This document shows, in pieces, positions 1 to 11,329 of a stretch of 64,000 nucleotides of DNA. The DNA comes from Panagrolaimus kolymaensis (taxonomy: Eukaryota; Nematoda; Chromadorea; Rhabditida; Panagrolaimidae): NCBI GenBank assembly GCA_028622995.1, contig JAJQJQ010000044.1, positions 682,001-746,000 on the forward strand, in the 5' to 3' direction. Within the stretch, counting starts at the first letter, position 1, and the number at the start of each line of letters is the position of its first letter. The position numbers and the translations under genes are program-made. The notes under the pieces were generated by a model. It did no database searches. It was not told where the DNA came from and was given only the letters and a program-made list of their open reading frames with translations.

Positions 1-99
1 ATTAATAAAAAAAAAGAATTAATATATTTAAAAATTACAAAGTTTTTTTAAATGCGATAATAATTTAAGTTAACGAAACAGCCTCCGCCACCAACCTTC

Positions 100-3000
100 T
101 CAATGTTTCAATAATCCATCGCTAACGGTATTCAAGGGTTCAAACATGGGATTATTAAATGCTGCAGAATTATTTCTTCGTTGATCAAATCTTTTTCTTC
201 GTTGATAAAGTTTAACCTAAAAAAGTTTTTAACTTTTTAATTAAAAAACTTTTTTAAATAATTTCTTACAGCAATGAAAATAACAAAAATTATTGAAATT
301 AAGCTTAAAGTTGCAGAAAAAATTGTGATTATTGTAAAATAATGAAAAATACTTTTTCGATTCGGTGTATTGTTGAAATTTTCTTTTTCAGTTTCTGGAA
401 CCTTTTCTAGGAAATCTTCTTCGCTATGAATAAAATTTTTTGGGACACATTTTTTTGTTTTCAATGATGAAATAATTAATTTAAATCCATTTTCGCAAAT
501 ACAAGAATATGGAATTTCGTTAATTTTGGCTTCCTCAATTTCTTCTTTATTTTGGATGATTAAAGCTTTTGGAAGGCAAATTTGATTCTTCTCACAACCA
601 TGATTTTTACATTTATTTATTATTCCATTTGTTGGTTGAACCATTTGATGATATACTCTTACGGTCATTGGACCAGGAACTCCATTCATAACTTGTTTAA
701 CATCTTCACCATTGAATTTATTTACCGTTAATACCCCTTCGTGATCCCAATCAGTCCAATAAAGGCGTTCTTCAAAAACGGCTAAAGAAAATGGATGTTT
801 GAGATGTTTATGAGAATGAAGAACGGTTCGAAGATCGCCTCCCCAATAATCGCATGAAGAAATGGCTTTAGTTTTAGCATCAGCCCAATAAATACGTTTT
901 TCATAAATATCCACTGCTAAACCATTGGGCCATTTTACAGCTTCACCACTAATAACTTCAACTCGATTTTTTCCATCCATTCCTGCTCTTTCTATTCGAC
1001 CTTTAGAACCCCAATCGGTCCAGAATATTAATCCAGCAGATGGATCAACGGCAATAGCTCGAGGTTCTTCAAGACTTTCATTGAAAAGAATTTTTCGCTT
1101 TTTATTATTCAAATCGTAAACGTTGATCTAAAAAATAAGAAATTTTTATGTATAAATATTTGAGAAGTTAAAAAAAACTTACGGTATCAAGTCCGGTATC
1201 AGTCCAAAATAATAAACCATGAACCCAATCAATAGCTAATCCATCGATGGCTTCAATATCTTCGTCAATCAGAATTTCTTCTTCAAAACATTCTAACTTT
1301 TCCATTGTTTTTATTGATTTACACATTTCAATTTTTTGTTGTTCATTATTTGGCCATATTGCTTCAGTACAAACATATTTAATGGATGGCTTAATGGAAC
1401 AAAATTTAATTTGATTTTTAAAAACATTCGAATAAAATAATAAATTTTTTGAATACCAAAAATCCATTGAATTTATTGCTGCTGAAGAAGGAGAATAGGA
1501 AGAAGAATTAAATTGAATGAGAGGATGATAATTTTTAGTTGCAAGATTTTGTTGACGAATTGAATCTTTTGTTGAAAGTAAAATAATTGGATCACTGGTA
1601 GCAGAATTAGCTCGACATTTAGAAGGCGGATATTGGATATGTTCATCATCAGCATTGGCTTCACCTGCAGTTAGAGTAAAGCCTGGATAACAAACACATC
1701 GATATGAGCCCATAAGATTAATGCATTTTTGATCACAAATTCCTGGGATTTGTTTACATTCATCAATATCAACACAATCATTTCCTGGACTACGTTGAAA
1801 TCCTTTAGGGCAATAACAAATTTTTCCACCAGCGAATGTGGCTCGACAACGACAATAAGGTGATTCTTTCTCATCGCATCTTGTGATATTTAATTTGCAA
1901 ACAGATTTCAAGCAATCATTTGCTCCTGTATCACCCATGCATAAAGTTGATAATGGAATGCAACTGTTTGTTTCATTACATTGATAATGAGTATTGGTAT
2001 CACATTTAGGTGGAAGAGCTAAATAAAAAAAAATAAAAATTATATATGCCTAAATTTCTTTTTTAACCTACGTTCATGGATATCGCAATTTAATCGACAA
2101 ATTCCATTATCACACATTTTTTCTTCTGCTCCGCATTCAAGTTCATGATCCGAGCAATTCACTTCGTCCGATGAATCTGAACAATCGCCATCGCCATCGC
2201 AAACCCAAATTTTTCTAATACATTCATCGCCATTTTTACATCGAAATTCGTTCTCCGAGCATTTTATCAAATGGGCTGAAGGAAGTTGTGAACAATAAAA
2301 CTCATCTGAATGATCTTCACAATCCGAATATCCATCACATTTTAAACTTTTTGGAATACATAATCCAGATTTTTCGCACTAAAATTGTAATTATTTTATT
2401 TTTGAATTCGCTGTAAGCCTCGAAGTTAGAAAAATAATTTATATTTTTTTTCACGACTCAAAAAAAATTATTTACTTGAAATTGTGTAAGAAAATTACAA
2501 GGAATTGTGGGGCAATTTTCTTCATCGGAGCTATCTTGGCACTCACTAAAGCCGTTACATCTCCAATTTTTATATATGCATTGTTGTCCATCATCGCAAC
2601 GAAATTCATCATCCATGCAGGTTGAATTTTTCTTTAGCCCACAATTTTTTTCATCTTCCATATTTACACAATCTGATTGGCCATCGCATACCCATGATTT
2701 AGGAATGCATGAAGTTAAATGTCGACGAAATCCAGGACATTTAAATTGTTCTGTTCCACATTTTATTTCATTACATCCTACTTCATCATCCTTTTCAGGA
2801 CAATCAAACTAAAAAATAAAATAAAATAAAAGAGTTTTTCTTCAAAAAATTTTTTGATTCAGAAAAATACTTTTCATCGTCGCTTTAATTAGTCGCAGTT
2901 TGAAAAAAAAAAACTCACCATTCCATCACATTTTTTTGTTTTTGGTATACAAATGCGAGAAAATAATTCTTGAAGCAAATTCGATCGATAATTTACAGAA

Positions 3001-3299
3001 TTTTCTAATGTTACTGATTCTTTACATTTATAAAAATTTTCATCCTCGCAGTGAGTTACTGGCGCTGGAATGAAAAAATATTTTAAAATTAATACTTTTT
3101 TTATTGGAATTTTTAATTTGCCTTCACTCAATTTTTAATTGAATGTTTTAGCTCAAAGTTTGCGATAGGAAAGTATTTTGTTTTTCAAAAAATTAAACTT
3201 ACAATTAATCGATGCTGAACCTTGCTTTACTTCGTCCCATGCATTACAATAAACAAAAATATAAATAAGAATAAAGAAAACTATGTTTTTTAACAACAT
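100..3299 (-). CDS. rme-2: LDL-receptor-family endocytic receptor, RME-2-like
   Basis: Seven exons: 3299-3203, 3064-2919, 2808-2476, 2378-2072, 2018-1183, 1127-270 and 216-100, giving 897 aa. A signal peptide (about 1-21) is followed by five LDLa repeats with CDG..DC and SDE calcium-box motifs (about 38-250), an atypical Cys-rich stretch, EGF-like repeats including a calcium-binding DIDEC type, and one YWTD propeller (IFWTDWG, IYWADA, LYWTDWD). A transmembrane segment lies at about 835-860. The last exon is small: reading past donor GTAAGA (269-264) hits a stop at 237, but splicing to the acceptor at 218-217 gives a basic tail with FNNPMF, an NPxF clathrin-sorting signal. In this family such receptors take up lipoprotein or yolk. 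Five LDLa repeats, a single propeller and about 900 residues match nematode RME-2 and VLDLR. The RME-2 assignment is inference; the LDLR-family call is firm. Confidence 0.88.
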
Positions 3300-3985
3300 A
3301 ATTTTGTAATTAAAAAAAATAAGCAATCACAAGAAAAAAATCAAACATAAAATGAATGAAAATGAAAAGAAGAAGCCTCAGCCAAACCAGGTGTTTTTAA
3401 AAAGCATTCAGCAGGATAGTTATCAAAAAAAAAATGTTATCGATTTCAACAATGATAAGCCAATTTTTTTTTTGTTTACATACAAACGTCAAACAGATAT
3501 GTGCGTAAATTTTTGAAATGAGAAAAGAAAGGTAAACATAAGCCATAATTTTAGAAGGCAAAGCATTTTTATTAAATGAAGTACATTGAAAAATAAAACA
3601 AAGATTTCATCTTTCAAACAACCATAAAATCCTCTGATTTTTGAAGCAAAAATAACAGATAATTTTTATTTTCTTCAAGTTTTTGGTTTACCAAAAAATT
3701 TTACAGCTTTTTTAACTTTTTTTTATCGCCGTTTTTTTCGTTCATGGCTTCTTTGGCTTTTTGTAAATTTTTTCTTTCGTTTGCATCAATCAAAAATGTT
3801 CTTGGAAACTTTTCAATCAACAAACTTTTCAGGTTTTAACTTTTATGAAAATTTTCTCAAAATAAAATGATGATTTTGATGATCCTTCATTTTCGATATA
3901 CTCAAACATATTCAAATGAAAATTCATTCATTTCGTAATCATTTCGAAAGAAAGAAATTTGGTGAAAGTCGTCGTCGTCAACGAA
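3300..3985. other. Intergenic region between divergent genes
   Basis: This 686-bp AT-rich stretch separates the receptor gene on the minus strand from the orphan membrane-protein gene on the plus strand, so it should hold both promoters. No ORF, repeat or convincing TATA box was recognised. Confidence 0.4.
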
Positions 3986-5176
3986 ATGCGCTCTTCTCAA
4001 CTTTTTTTGTTGTTTCTTCTGAATTTCATCGTTCTATGCTTTGGTCAACAAACTCCAGTGGTTGAAACCCAATATGAATACTATAAACCAAGGAATGAAA
4101 CGGATTTTTGGGATCCAAAACTGAATGGTTTTGTTCAAAAAAATGGCGATCAATGGTAAGTTTTATCTTTTGCAAATTTCTGGCACTTCTAATGTTTTTA
4201 TATTTTAGGGAATTGAAATTAAATAGTTCCACAAGCAATCCAACAATTGAAGTCGGAGTATTTATGGATCCACCTCATCCATTGGAATTCACATTGGAAG
4301 CTGATGATTGGAATGCTATTGCTGCTAATGACATTGTAAAAACTATTGATTTCTCCTTCAAAAATGATAAAGAACTTTGTCACAAGTTTTCGTTTGATTT
4401 CAAAAAGCATACTAAAGGAAAAATCATGATTAGAGTTTTTGGTATGTATATTTTTTTTCGTTTAAAAATGTAGTAACATTCACTTTTAGTCGACGAGATA
4501 AAATACGGAGGATATGGAACACTTGATCCATCAAAAGGAACAATAGCAAAATTTCTTATTGATTATGAAGGAAATATCACAATACCACTTGCTTTTAAAA
4601 AGAAGAAGCATATAGTAGTACAAAGTGAAAAACGTGTGCTTTTTTCCGAATCTGCATACTACAAAGTGTCAATCACATGGAAAGATCTTCAAACGGACTT
4701 TACCATATCATTTGTAAGTTTACTTTATTCTTAGTTAGACTTTTAACAATAACTAACACATTATATATTTCAGCCATCATCAATCTTCCGTGCTTATCGA
4801 CCTGTGCCTCCTACTCCTCCACCACCACCGACAACGTCAACATCAGCTCCTCTTGGTTCTTCATCTGAAGTTGCATCAGCAGAAATTGAACTTTGGATAA
4901 TCATCGTGCCATGCGTCGTTGGTTTACTTATTATTCTTGGTGCTGCAATTGGAATTGGTTATTACTGTCATCATAAAAAAGCTAAGAAAAACAAGCCTCC
5001 TCCAGCTCCACCATCTGATGCAACACCTGTGGATATCAAAGTGGTTCCATCGAATGAAGTTCAAAAAGTAAGTTTTTTTAGAACATATTATTGCTACATA
5101 CAAGCATTTAATTTTTTAGTCTGTTATTCCTACTATGGTTAATGCTCCAGAACTTCCACCGACTACGAAGAATTGA
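3986..5176 (+). CDS. Orphan single-pass membrane protein
   Basis: Five exons: 3986-4155, 4209-4441, 4490-4713, 4774-5067 and 5120-5176, giving 325 aa. The in-frame ATG at 3986 starts a clear signal peptide (RSSQLFLLFLLNFIVLCFG). The first codon upstream in this frame is only a TTG. The ectodomain (about 22-209) looks beta-rich and has no motif I can name. A proline-rich stalk (PPTPPPPPTT) leads to a transmembrane helix at about 249-273 and a short Lys/Pro-rich cytosolic tail ending ELPPTTKN. AATAAA follows the stop near 5227. The topology (type I) is read from the sequence; the function is unknown. The next gene also encodes a proline-tailed membrane protein, but no sequence similarity was seen. 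Confidence 0.85.
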
Positions 5177-5376
5177 TTTTCATTCACTTTTATTTTCTTT
5201 GATGTAATTTTGTAGTAATAATGATTAATAAATGTTAAAAACAACTTTTTGTTTGTTGTAATTTTTTTTCTTCAAAAAATGCAAATTTAGTTTATTCATT
5301 TGTAAAATCATGGATGAAGAACAACTTCTAAACTTTGTCATTTATTGTTTCAACACTTTGTCGATGACGACGACGA

Positions 5377-5956
5377 ATGATGGCTGCTGCGAACTTTTAC
5401 TTCATTTTATTACTTTCTTTCATCTTTGCTGAAATTACATATGGAGAAAATGGTTATGTACTTCATAGTCCCAAATTTCATCTACCACCACGATCAAGTC
5501 CATTCTATAGTTGGTTAGCTATTGGAATAATGGTTTTTGTGTGAGTTTTTTTACTTTATTTTTATGAACTTTCATATAAAAAATTAATTTACTTTTTTTC
5601 AGAGTTTTCTCATTGTGTATTGCTTTGATAATTATTAGATGTACACACTCACCGAATCAAGAACCAACACTTCCACTTAGGGCAAGTATTCAATGGTTTC
5701 ATTTTTATCATCAATCAAAGTTTTATTTTTAGGTTAATGAAGGTCCATCATCGACACCACCTCTTCCACCATATGGTACAAGAAAGCCTCGAGTTTATGT
5801 AAACCATTTTATTCTGTTATGATTCATTTTACTCAAAAGATTCATTTTTAGGCTGTTACTCCAGCACCACAGATTCAACCTGTTCCTCCTCGTTTACCAC
5901 CGCTCCATCCAACTTCACCTCCACCATGTGAAACCAATTCTCGTATCAAAGAATGA
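5377..5956 (+). CDS. Proline-rich single-pass membrane microprotein, copy 1
   Basis: Four exons: 5377-5540, 5603-5681, 5733-5798 and 5852-5956, giving 137 aa. None of the exons is long enough to stand out alone. Two ATGs are in frame (5377 and 5380). A signal peptide (AAANFYFILLLSFIFA) and a short ectodomain precede a membrane segment spanning exons 1-2 (WLAIGIMVFVVFSLCIALIII). The tail is rich in proline (PPLPPYG, PPRLPPLHP). Intron 2 begins GCAAGT rather than GT. The same exon layout, an AAAxFYFIL leader and a VYx-PPP last exon recur at 7328-6883 and 8197-7972 on the opposite strand, so this is a local gene family. Proline-rich tails often bind SH3, WW or EVH1 domains, but the role here is unknown. 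Confidence 0.75.
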
Positions 5957-6330
5957 TTCAAATCAAAGGAAAAAACAAAAAGTAAAACCATTCATCATCA
6001 AACATCATCGTCGCTATCAGTATCTTCTTTTTGATTATTTTATGTTTTGTATGTATATAATTTTGATATTGTATGTAATTAATAAAGCTTTTTATATGTG
6101 TATGTATTTACTTTAACCATTATTGAATTATTGTTTTGGAAGATAAAAAGGCGAGAAAATTTTTTGTTTGCACTTTAGTCAATAAGAAGCAGGCATGGAG
6201 TAATCAGTAATGATAATGGAAAAATAACGGAGAAGAAAGACTTTTGAGTATCTTGGAAAATAGGTGATTCAAATTGTTGACATAATACAGAATGGTGGTT
6301 TTTTGAAAAACTAAAACGGAATTCACTTAT

Positions 6331-6366
6331 TGAGAAAATGGCTATGTACTTCATAATCCCGAATTT
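6331..6366 (+). pseudogene. Relic of a proline-rich membrane microprotein exon
   Basis: About 36 bp closely match 5443-5478 in exon 1 of copy 1 (GAGAAAATGG.TATGTACTTC). No continuing frame, leader or later exon surrounds it. The rest of 5957-6882 carries the 3' ends of the two flanking convergent genes and no other recognised feature. Confidence 0.55.
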
Positions 6367-6882
6367 TTCCTTGCATTCATAAACTTTACATATGGAACAG
6401 AAAAAGGATTTATTGTTGAAAGATGATGGGATCAACCTGTCGCTTATTAGTGAAAGAAAGTAGAAGAACTTATTCAAAGTTAGTGATAAAAATATAAATG
6501 AAAAAAAGAAGTTATGTATGTAGGTTTTCATCTAGGACATATGTGTTACGTTTTGTAGCAAGAAAAGTTTATTACTAATTTTATCATTTGTTTTTTTATT
6601 GGCCTTCATAACTTCCAAAAAAATGGTTTACAATATTCCACAAGGCAGAAAACGAAAAATAATGGTTCTTGTTTCTGGACTTTCTAACTTTGCTTATCCA
6701 TAAAGTAATTTAAATATGAAATAGTTTGCGTTAAGGTTAGTACATATAAAAATCTTTATTAATTACATAAGATATTAAAATTACATACATAAAAACAAAA
6801 TACTAAAAAGCATAATATAATCAAAACGAAGATGCATAGTTGATGATGATGAATGTTTTTGTTATTTGTTTTTCTTTTTGAA

Positions 6883-7328
6883 TTAGAGTGTCATACCAAT
6901 ATTGATACCAATAGGTGGTGCACATGGTGGTGGACATGGCGGCGGTGGTGGAGGAGGTGGAGGTGGAGGCGGCGGTGGTGGAGGTGGTGGAGGTGGAGCA
7001 ACATAAACCTAAAAAATAAAATAAGTTGGTATGAAATATAACTTGAAAAAACTTACAACTGGAGGAGGTCCTCCTCGATTGTTACGTCTAACAGAAAAAA
7101 CAATAGCAAGGATGATAATTCTGAAAAGAAAAGATGATGATTACTTTTATGTTCAAAAAAAAAACGAAAAAGAAAAGCTTACACTAAAATGATGAATGTA
7201 ACAGGCACCCAAATATACCAATATGTGTCACTTGAGTCCGAGTGAGAATAATGTCGATATCCATGAGCACCATTAGCAAAGATCAAAGAAAATAATAAAA
7301 TGAAGTAAAAGCTTGCAGCCGCCGCCAT
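6883..7328 (-). CDS. Proline-rich single-pass membrane microprotein, copy 2
   Basis: Three exons: 7328-7183, 7120-7057 and 7008-6883, giving 111 aa. It has a signal peptide (AAAASFYFILLFSLIFANG) and a short Tyr/His/Ser ectodomain (HYSHSDSSDTYWY). A membrane helix is split across exons 1-2 (WVPVTFIILV then IIILAIVFSV), followed by RRNNRGGPPP. Exon 3 encodes VYVAP followed by 18 or more near-uninterrupted prolines, then CPPPCAPP and a C-terminal IGINIGMTL. The split inside the membrane helix, in the same phase, is shared with copy 1. The polyproline run encoded by CCN repeats (6930-7000) is a likely site of length variation. Function unknown. Confidence 0.8.
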
Positions 7329-7971
7329 CGTTCGTCGTCGTCGTTGATAATAAAGTGTTGAAACAACAACAAAAAATGACAAAGTTTTTGAAATTTCAAA
7401 AAAATGTGAAGTTTGCGAATTTGCTAAATTTGCATTCTTACAAATGGAAATGTTTTTTATGAGAAAAAAATTAAAGCAATAAAAAAGTTTATGAATTACA
7501 CTTTTTCCTGGAAGAAATAGGTATTTTGCGAACCAAACTTTTGCTAATCTAAAAAACACTATTATTTCTACCGCTACAGCAATAGCGAAAATATGTAGTA
7601 GCTAATAAAATTTTGATTCATGCATTCCAGGAATCTAGATGGAAAATTATGGTTCTTGTTTCGAAACTTTCTTTGTTTTCTCAAATTTTTTTTAGATTGG
7701 CCGATCTGCACTTTTTTGTGTTTGACTTAACAGAAACCTTTGTAAAACAATGATTATCCAAAAAATAATTTTGTGAAAGAAAATTTTGCTAACTAAATAT
7801 CAAATTGTTTCAAATATTTTAAAGAATCTTTATTTGTTTTATCAAAATTACATACAAAAGTAAAATACAAAAGTGAAAGAATATATGACGACGATGTTTG
7901 ATGATGAATGTTGTTGTTGTTGATTGTTGTTTGTTAGTTGTTCTTCCTTCTTCCTTTGATTTGAATCATTC
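7329..7971. other. Spacer between two inverted microprotein copies
   Basis: It holds the upstream region of copy 2 and the 3' flank of the broken copy 3. Short stretches echo other parts of the cluster: the block near 7640-7670 resembles 6655-6685 (both contain ATGGTTCTTGTTTC). No ORF is supported. Confidence 0.35.
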
Positions 7972-8197
7972 TTACAGACAAACATTGACACCAACTCCAC
8001 ATGGCGGTGGAGGACATGGAGGCGGCGAACATGGTGGAGGAAAATAATATGGAGGCGGAATAGGTCTTGGAGGCGGCGGAGGAGGTTGTGAAACATAAAC
8101 CTGAAAAAAAGAATAACATAAATTATCGAAGTAAACGCAAGAATTCAAAGATCAAAGAGAATAATAAAATGAAGTAAAAGTTTGCAGCTGCGGCCAT
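7972..8197 (-). pseudogene. Proline-rich membrane microprotein, copy 3, middle exon lost
   Basis: The ATG at 8197 opens a leader almost identical to copies 1 and 2 (MAAAANFYFILLFSLIF), but the frame soon reaches TAA at about 8124. A family-type last exon lies directly downstream, after a TTTTTTTCAG acceptor ending at 8101, and encodes VYVSQPPPPPPRPIPPP through PPCGVGVNVCL and a stop. The rest of exon 1 and the exon carrying the membrane helix are missing, and no donor joins the two parts in frame. It is most likely a deletion-derived pseudogene, though a recoded short secreted product cannot be excluded. The 3' flank (GAATGATTCAAATC) matches copy 1. Confidence 0.65.
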
Positions 8198-8633
8198 CGT
8201 TCGTTGACAAAGTGTTGAACAACAACAAATGACAAAGTTTTAAATTGTTCTTCAACAATGCTTTTACAAATAAATCTTCTAAATTTGCATTTATCAAACA
8301 GGAAACGATTCGTTAAAAAATAAAAACAATGAAATAAGCATATTTCACTGCACATAAAACCCTCCAAAGAAGGCTAAAAAACCACCTTTCTTTGTGCTGC
8401 TTTATTAACCAAAAAATCTCCTCTTCTTCAAAAAATTCCGCAACCATAAAGCCGACGATACCAAAATGATAAGAAAAAAGCTTTTTATTTTTACATAAAA
8501 CATTCAAAACAAAGAAATAATTACAAATCCTATAAAAATAAATAAACGACAACAACAAAAATAATTCCTAATAAATCAATCACAAGTACATAAACAAATA
8601 AAATCCTAACAACGAAAATTAAAAAGTGAAGAA
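8198..8633. other. Intergenic, no gene seen
   Basis: This region is upstream of the broken microprotein copy and downstream of cox-15. It is AT-rich, with no supported coding frame or RNA gene. Confidence 0.35.
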
Positions 8634-10032
8634 TTATTTTGGAACACGACGAATTTCATTTGTTAACCATAATGCAAACGAAATCAAAGCAAGTGAACCA
8701 TTTTGATGTAAAGATGCTAACCATACAGGAACAAAATATATTAAAGTTGAAATACCAAGTAATGCTTGAGTGTATCCCATAATCATCAAACCATGAAGGG
8801 CCATTTTAGCTCGAGGTGATAAATGAAGTCGACGACCAACCAACCATGTTGTTGTTACAGATAGGAGAGTGAGATATGCGAAATTTCGATGGATAAATTG
8901 AACAGTTACAGGATTTTCACAGAAATTTTTCCATGTTGGCGATCGAGAAAGAATATCTTCAGGCATCCATCGATTAGCAAATTTAGGCCATGTATTATAA
9001 ACAAGTCCGGCATCAAGTCCAGCAACAAATGCTCCTAAAGAAAAGCCGTTGATAAAGTAAGCATCCAAAAAATTAAAAGAACCAACCCCCGAAAGCAGTG
9101 AGAAATACGAGTGTTTTTGTTCCATGAGCCATTCCACGAAGTTTTCCAATTTTTGCTATGTTGCTGTGCTGAAAAAGTATTTTGGTTAGTTGCATATGAT
9201 AAACAAGACACATTAGTTTAAACTTACATCATACGGTGTAAAAATATGTGAAAGTCCAGTCCATAAATAAATGGAATAAAGGATAAAAGCCAAGCCCAAA
9301 TGAGTGGCTAAACGATATTGAGAAACTCGAGGAACTTCGTTGTTTGAATTTTCACTTGGATCAAGACCAGATTTAACCATCCACCATCCAATTCCTCCCT
9401 GAAAATGTTTAGAGCCTTTAGAATCATTGAATACTTTTTCAAATCTTGTTACTTGAGCAATCAATAAGCTCCCAGCTAAAGCCATACGTTTCTTCATTGC
9501 AGGTGAAAATCTTCCTTTAGCCCAAAAATATGCACATGGAATCAAAAATACTATACCAATAGCACGTCCCCACATTCGATGTAAATATTCCATTGTCCAA
9601 ATAAACTTGAATTCGTTGAGAGTCATTTCTTCACCGCCTTTGAATTTGTATTCAGGATATTGCTTATATTTTTCAAATTCTTCAATCCATTCTTTGTTAT
9701 TAAAAGGCGGCTTCATTGTTTTAAACAAATCCCAATTAACCATTGATAAACCAGATTCTGTTAACCTAAAAATGATTGAAAGTTATAAGATGAAGCTTAT
9801 AGAAAGCAAGAAACCTTGTTAAACCACCAATAGCTACAGCTCCATAAACCATTCCAGCACATCCAAGCAACCAATATCCAATGACTTTCTTCGATTTCGC
9901 TGTTGATCCATCAGTTAATGCTTCACCCAAATATCTCTTTGATTCGATGGCAACTTTTTGATACACTTTTGGCACTCTTTGGAAGCTGCTTACTGTAGGA
10001 AACTTTGTTAAAACAGTTCGTAGTAATGACAT
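8634..10032 (-). CDS. cox-15: Heme A synthase (COX15 homologue)
   Basis: Five exons: 10032-9815, 9765-9453, 9398-9228, 9168-9087 and 9034-8634, giving 394 aa (human COX15 is about 410). COX15 oxidises heme O to heme A in the inner mitochondrial membrane for cytochrome c oxidase. The N-terminus is basic and hydroxylated, like a mitochondrial presequence. Diagnostic motifs are GGLTRLTESGLSMVNW across exons 1-2, WWMVKSGL, VAGLDAGLVYNTWP, and four heme-ligand-type histidines at about 135 (YLHRMWGR), 210 (ATHLG), 310 (FIHRN) and 371 (SLHQNG). The 54-nt segment 9452-9399 is in frame but starts GTAACA and ends TTTTCAG; removing it restores the conserved LIAQ-GGIGWW join, so I treat it as an intron. 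It lies 294 bp downstream of cchl-1 on the same strand. Confidence 0.95.
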
Positions 10033-10326
10033 CTTGAAAAGTTTGATATAAGCACACAAGAACCACAAAAACATAAACACATTAATGGAAATCCTAATGA
10101 AATGAATGCGCAAACACAAAGAATACGAAATAAAACACTTTATTATTACTTCATCGAATTACAAAAAAAAAACACCGTAAAATAAGTTTTAAAATAAGGC
10201 AAACAAATCAAGAGCATATAAAAAATCAATCTATTACTAAATCTAAACTATAAGAAACTAACACTAATCGTGCACGAATGAAAGTTGATAAGTTGTTGGT
10301 TGATCATATCAATAATGGCTTGCTTC
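10033..10326 (-). promoter_or_regulatory. Short spacer between two heme genes
   Basis: These 294 bp separate the cchl-1 stop from the cox-15 start on the same strand. An AATAAA on the minus strand near 10142-10137 could end the cchl-1 transcript. The arrangement allows a nematode-type operon with trans-splicing, but independent promoters are equally possible from sequence alone. Confidence 0.4.
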
Positions 10327-11329
10327 TTAATGATGTTCTTCTGTTGGTGGAATAGGCAATTTAGGAGTTAAACCAAGAGTTTCAAATTTGAAGCGCCAAT
10401 AAGATACAGCCATGCGATCCCAAATATTTCGAAAGTCTGTCATAGCTGGACGAACATCAAGAACAGTAAATAATTTTGAGTTAGGATCAACAGCTCCACC
10501 ATCATAATAATCAATAATATAGCGAACATCACGTTGACCACATCGATCTACAATCCAATCATGACGATCAAATGGAAGTTGATAGCCCATCCATGAGCGC
10601 ATGCGAGCACGAGGTGAAATATTCTTTGCATCACCTTTGAAACTTTTGAGTTTAGGACAATCACATTCTCTAAAAAAAGATGGTTGGATAAAAGTTAAAC
10701 AAAATGGATCCAAAAGCTTACGGATGAAGTAAATTTTCCCATTTTAAAACTTCTTTCCATGCTTCTTCATTATTTGCATTATGAATCTTAATAATATTTT
10801 CCATATCTTGTGAAGATAATTGATCTTCTTGCCAACGCCATCCTTTTCTTAACATTGCATTCCAAAACATTTGAGGTGATGGATATTCCCATGTTGCATT
10901 AGGTTCTGTAGCTTTTGGAATTGTTGATTTTTCACGTTTTATTGATAATGGAAATGGTTGATCTGGTGATGGCCTTTGATTTGGTGGAGGCATCTAAAAC
11001 ATAAAAAATTTGTAATGTAAATAAGAACGAAGGAGATGGGAACTTACAGCATTTAAAGGATCAATTTCATCTTTCTTTAGAGCTGTTGCACCAGATGATG
11101 GACATTCACTAACATATTTTTCACCACCATGTTTTGATGGGCATCCTCCATTTCCTCCACCACTAACAGCAGCAAGAACAGATTGAGCTAATTTTCTATC
11201 AGTTGGTTTTGATTCTTTAACAGGACATCCTTCTTTTGATTGCTAAAAAAAACATATAAAAATAAGTTTGTGTTTAATCAAAGGTAAAAAATGTGAACTT
11301 ACTTCTGGTTGTGATTGATCTTGTCCCAT
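10327..11329 (-). CDS. cchl-1: Cytochrome c heme lyase / holocytochrome c synthase
   Basis: Four exons: 11329-11303, 11242-11048, 10993-10722 and 10669-10327, giving 278 aa (human HCCS is 268). The enzyme covalently attaches heme to apocytochrome c (and c1) in the mitochondrial intermembrane space. Heme-regulatory CP motifs are visible ([21 protein letters not shown]). The catalytic core has [18 protein letters not shown], then a [13 protein letters not shown] helix. HDWIVDRCG and [10 protein letters not shown] precede a C-terminal part with LDVRPA. The first exon encodes only nine residues (MGQDQSQPE), with no cleavable presequence, as is usual for the family. cox-15 follows on the same strand, so two enzymes that modify heme for the respiratory chain are neighbours. 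Confidence 0.95.

Noticed and set aside
6175..6531. 118-residue minus-strand frame
   Set aside because: It lies in the 3' flank between convergent genes, and its plus strand contains the microprotein relic; the Phe/Ser-rich translation is not protein-like.
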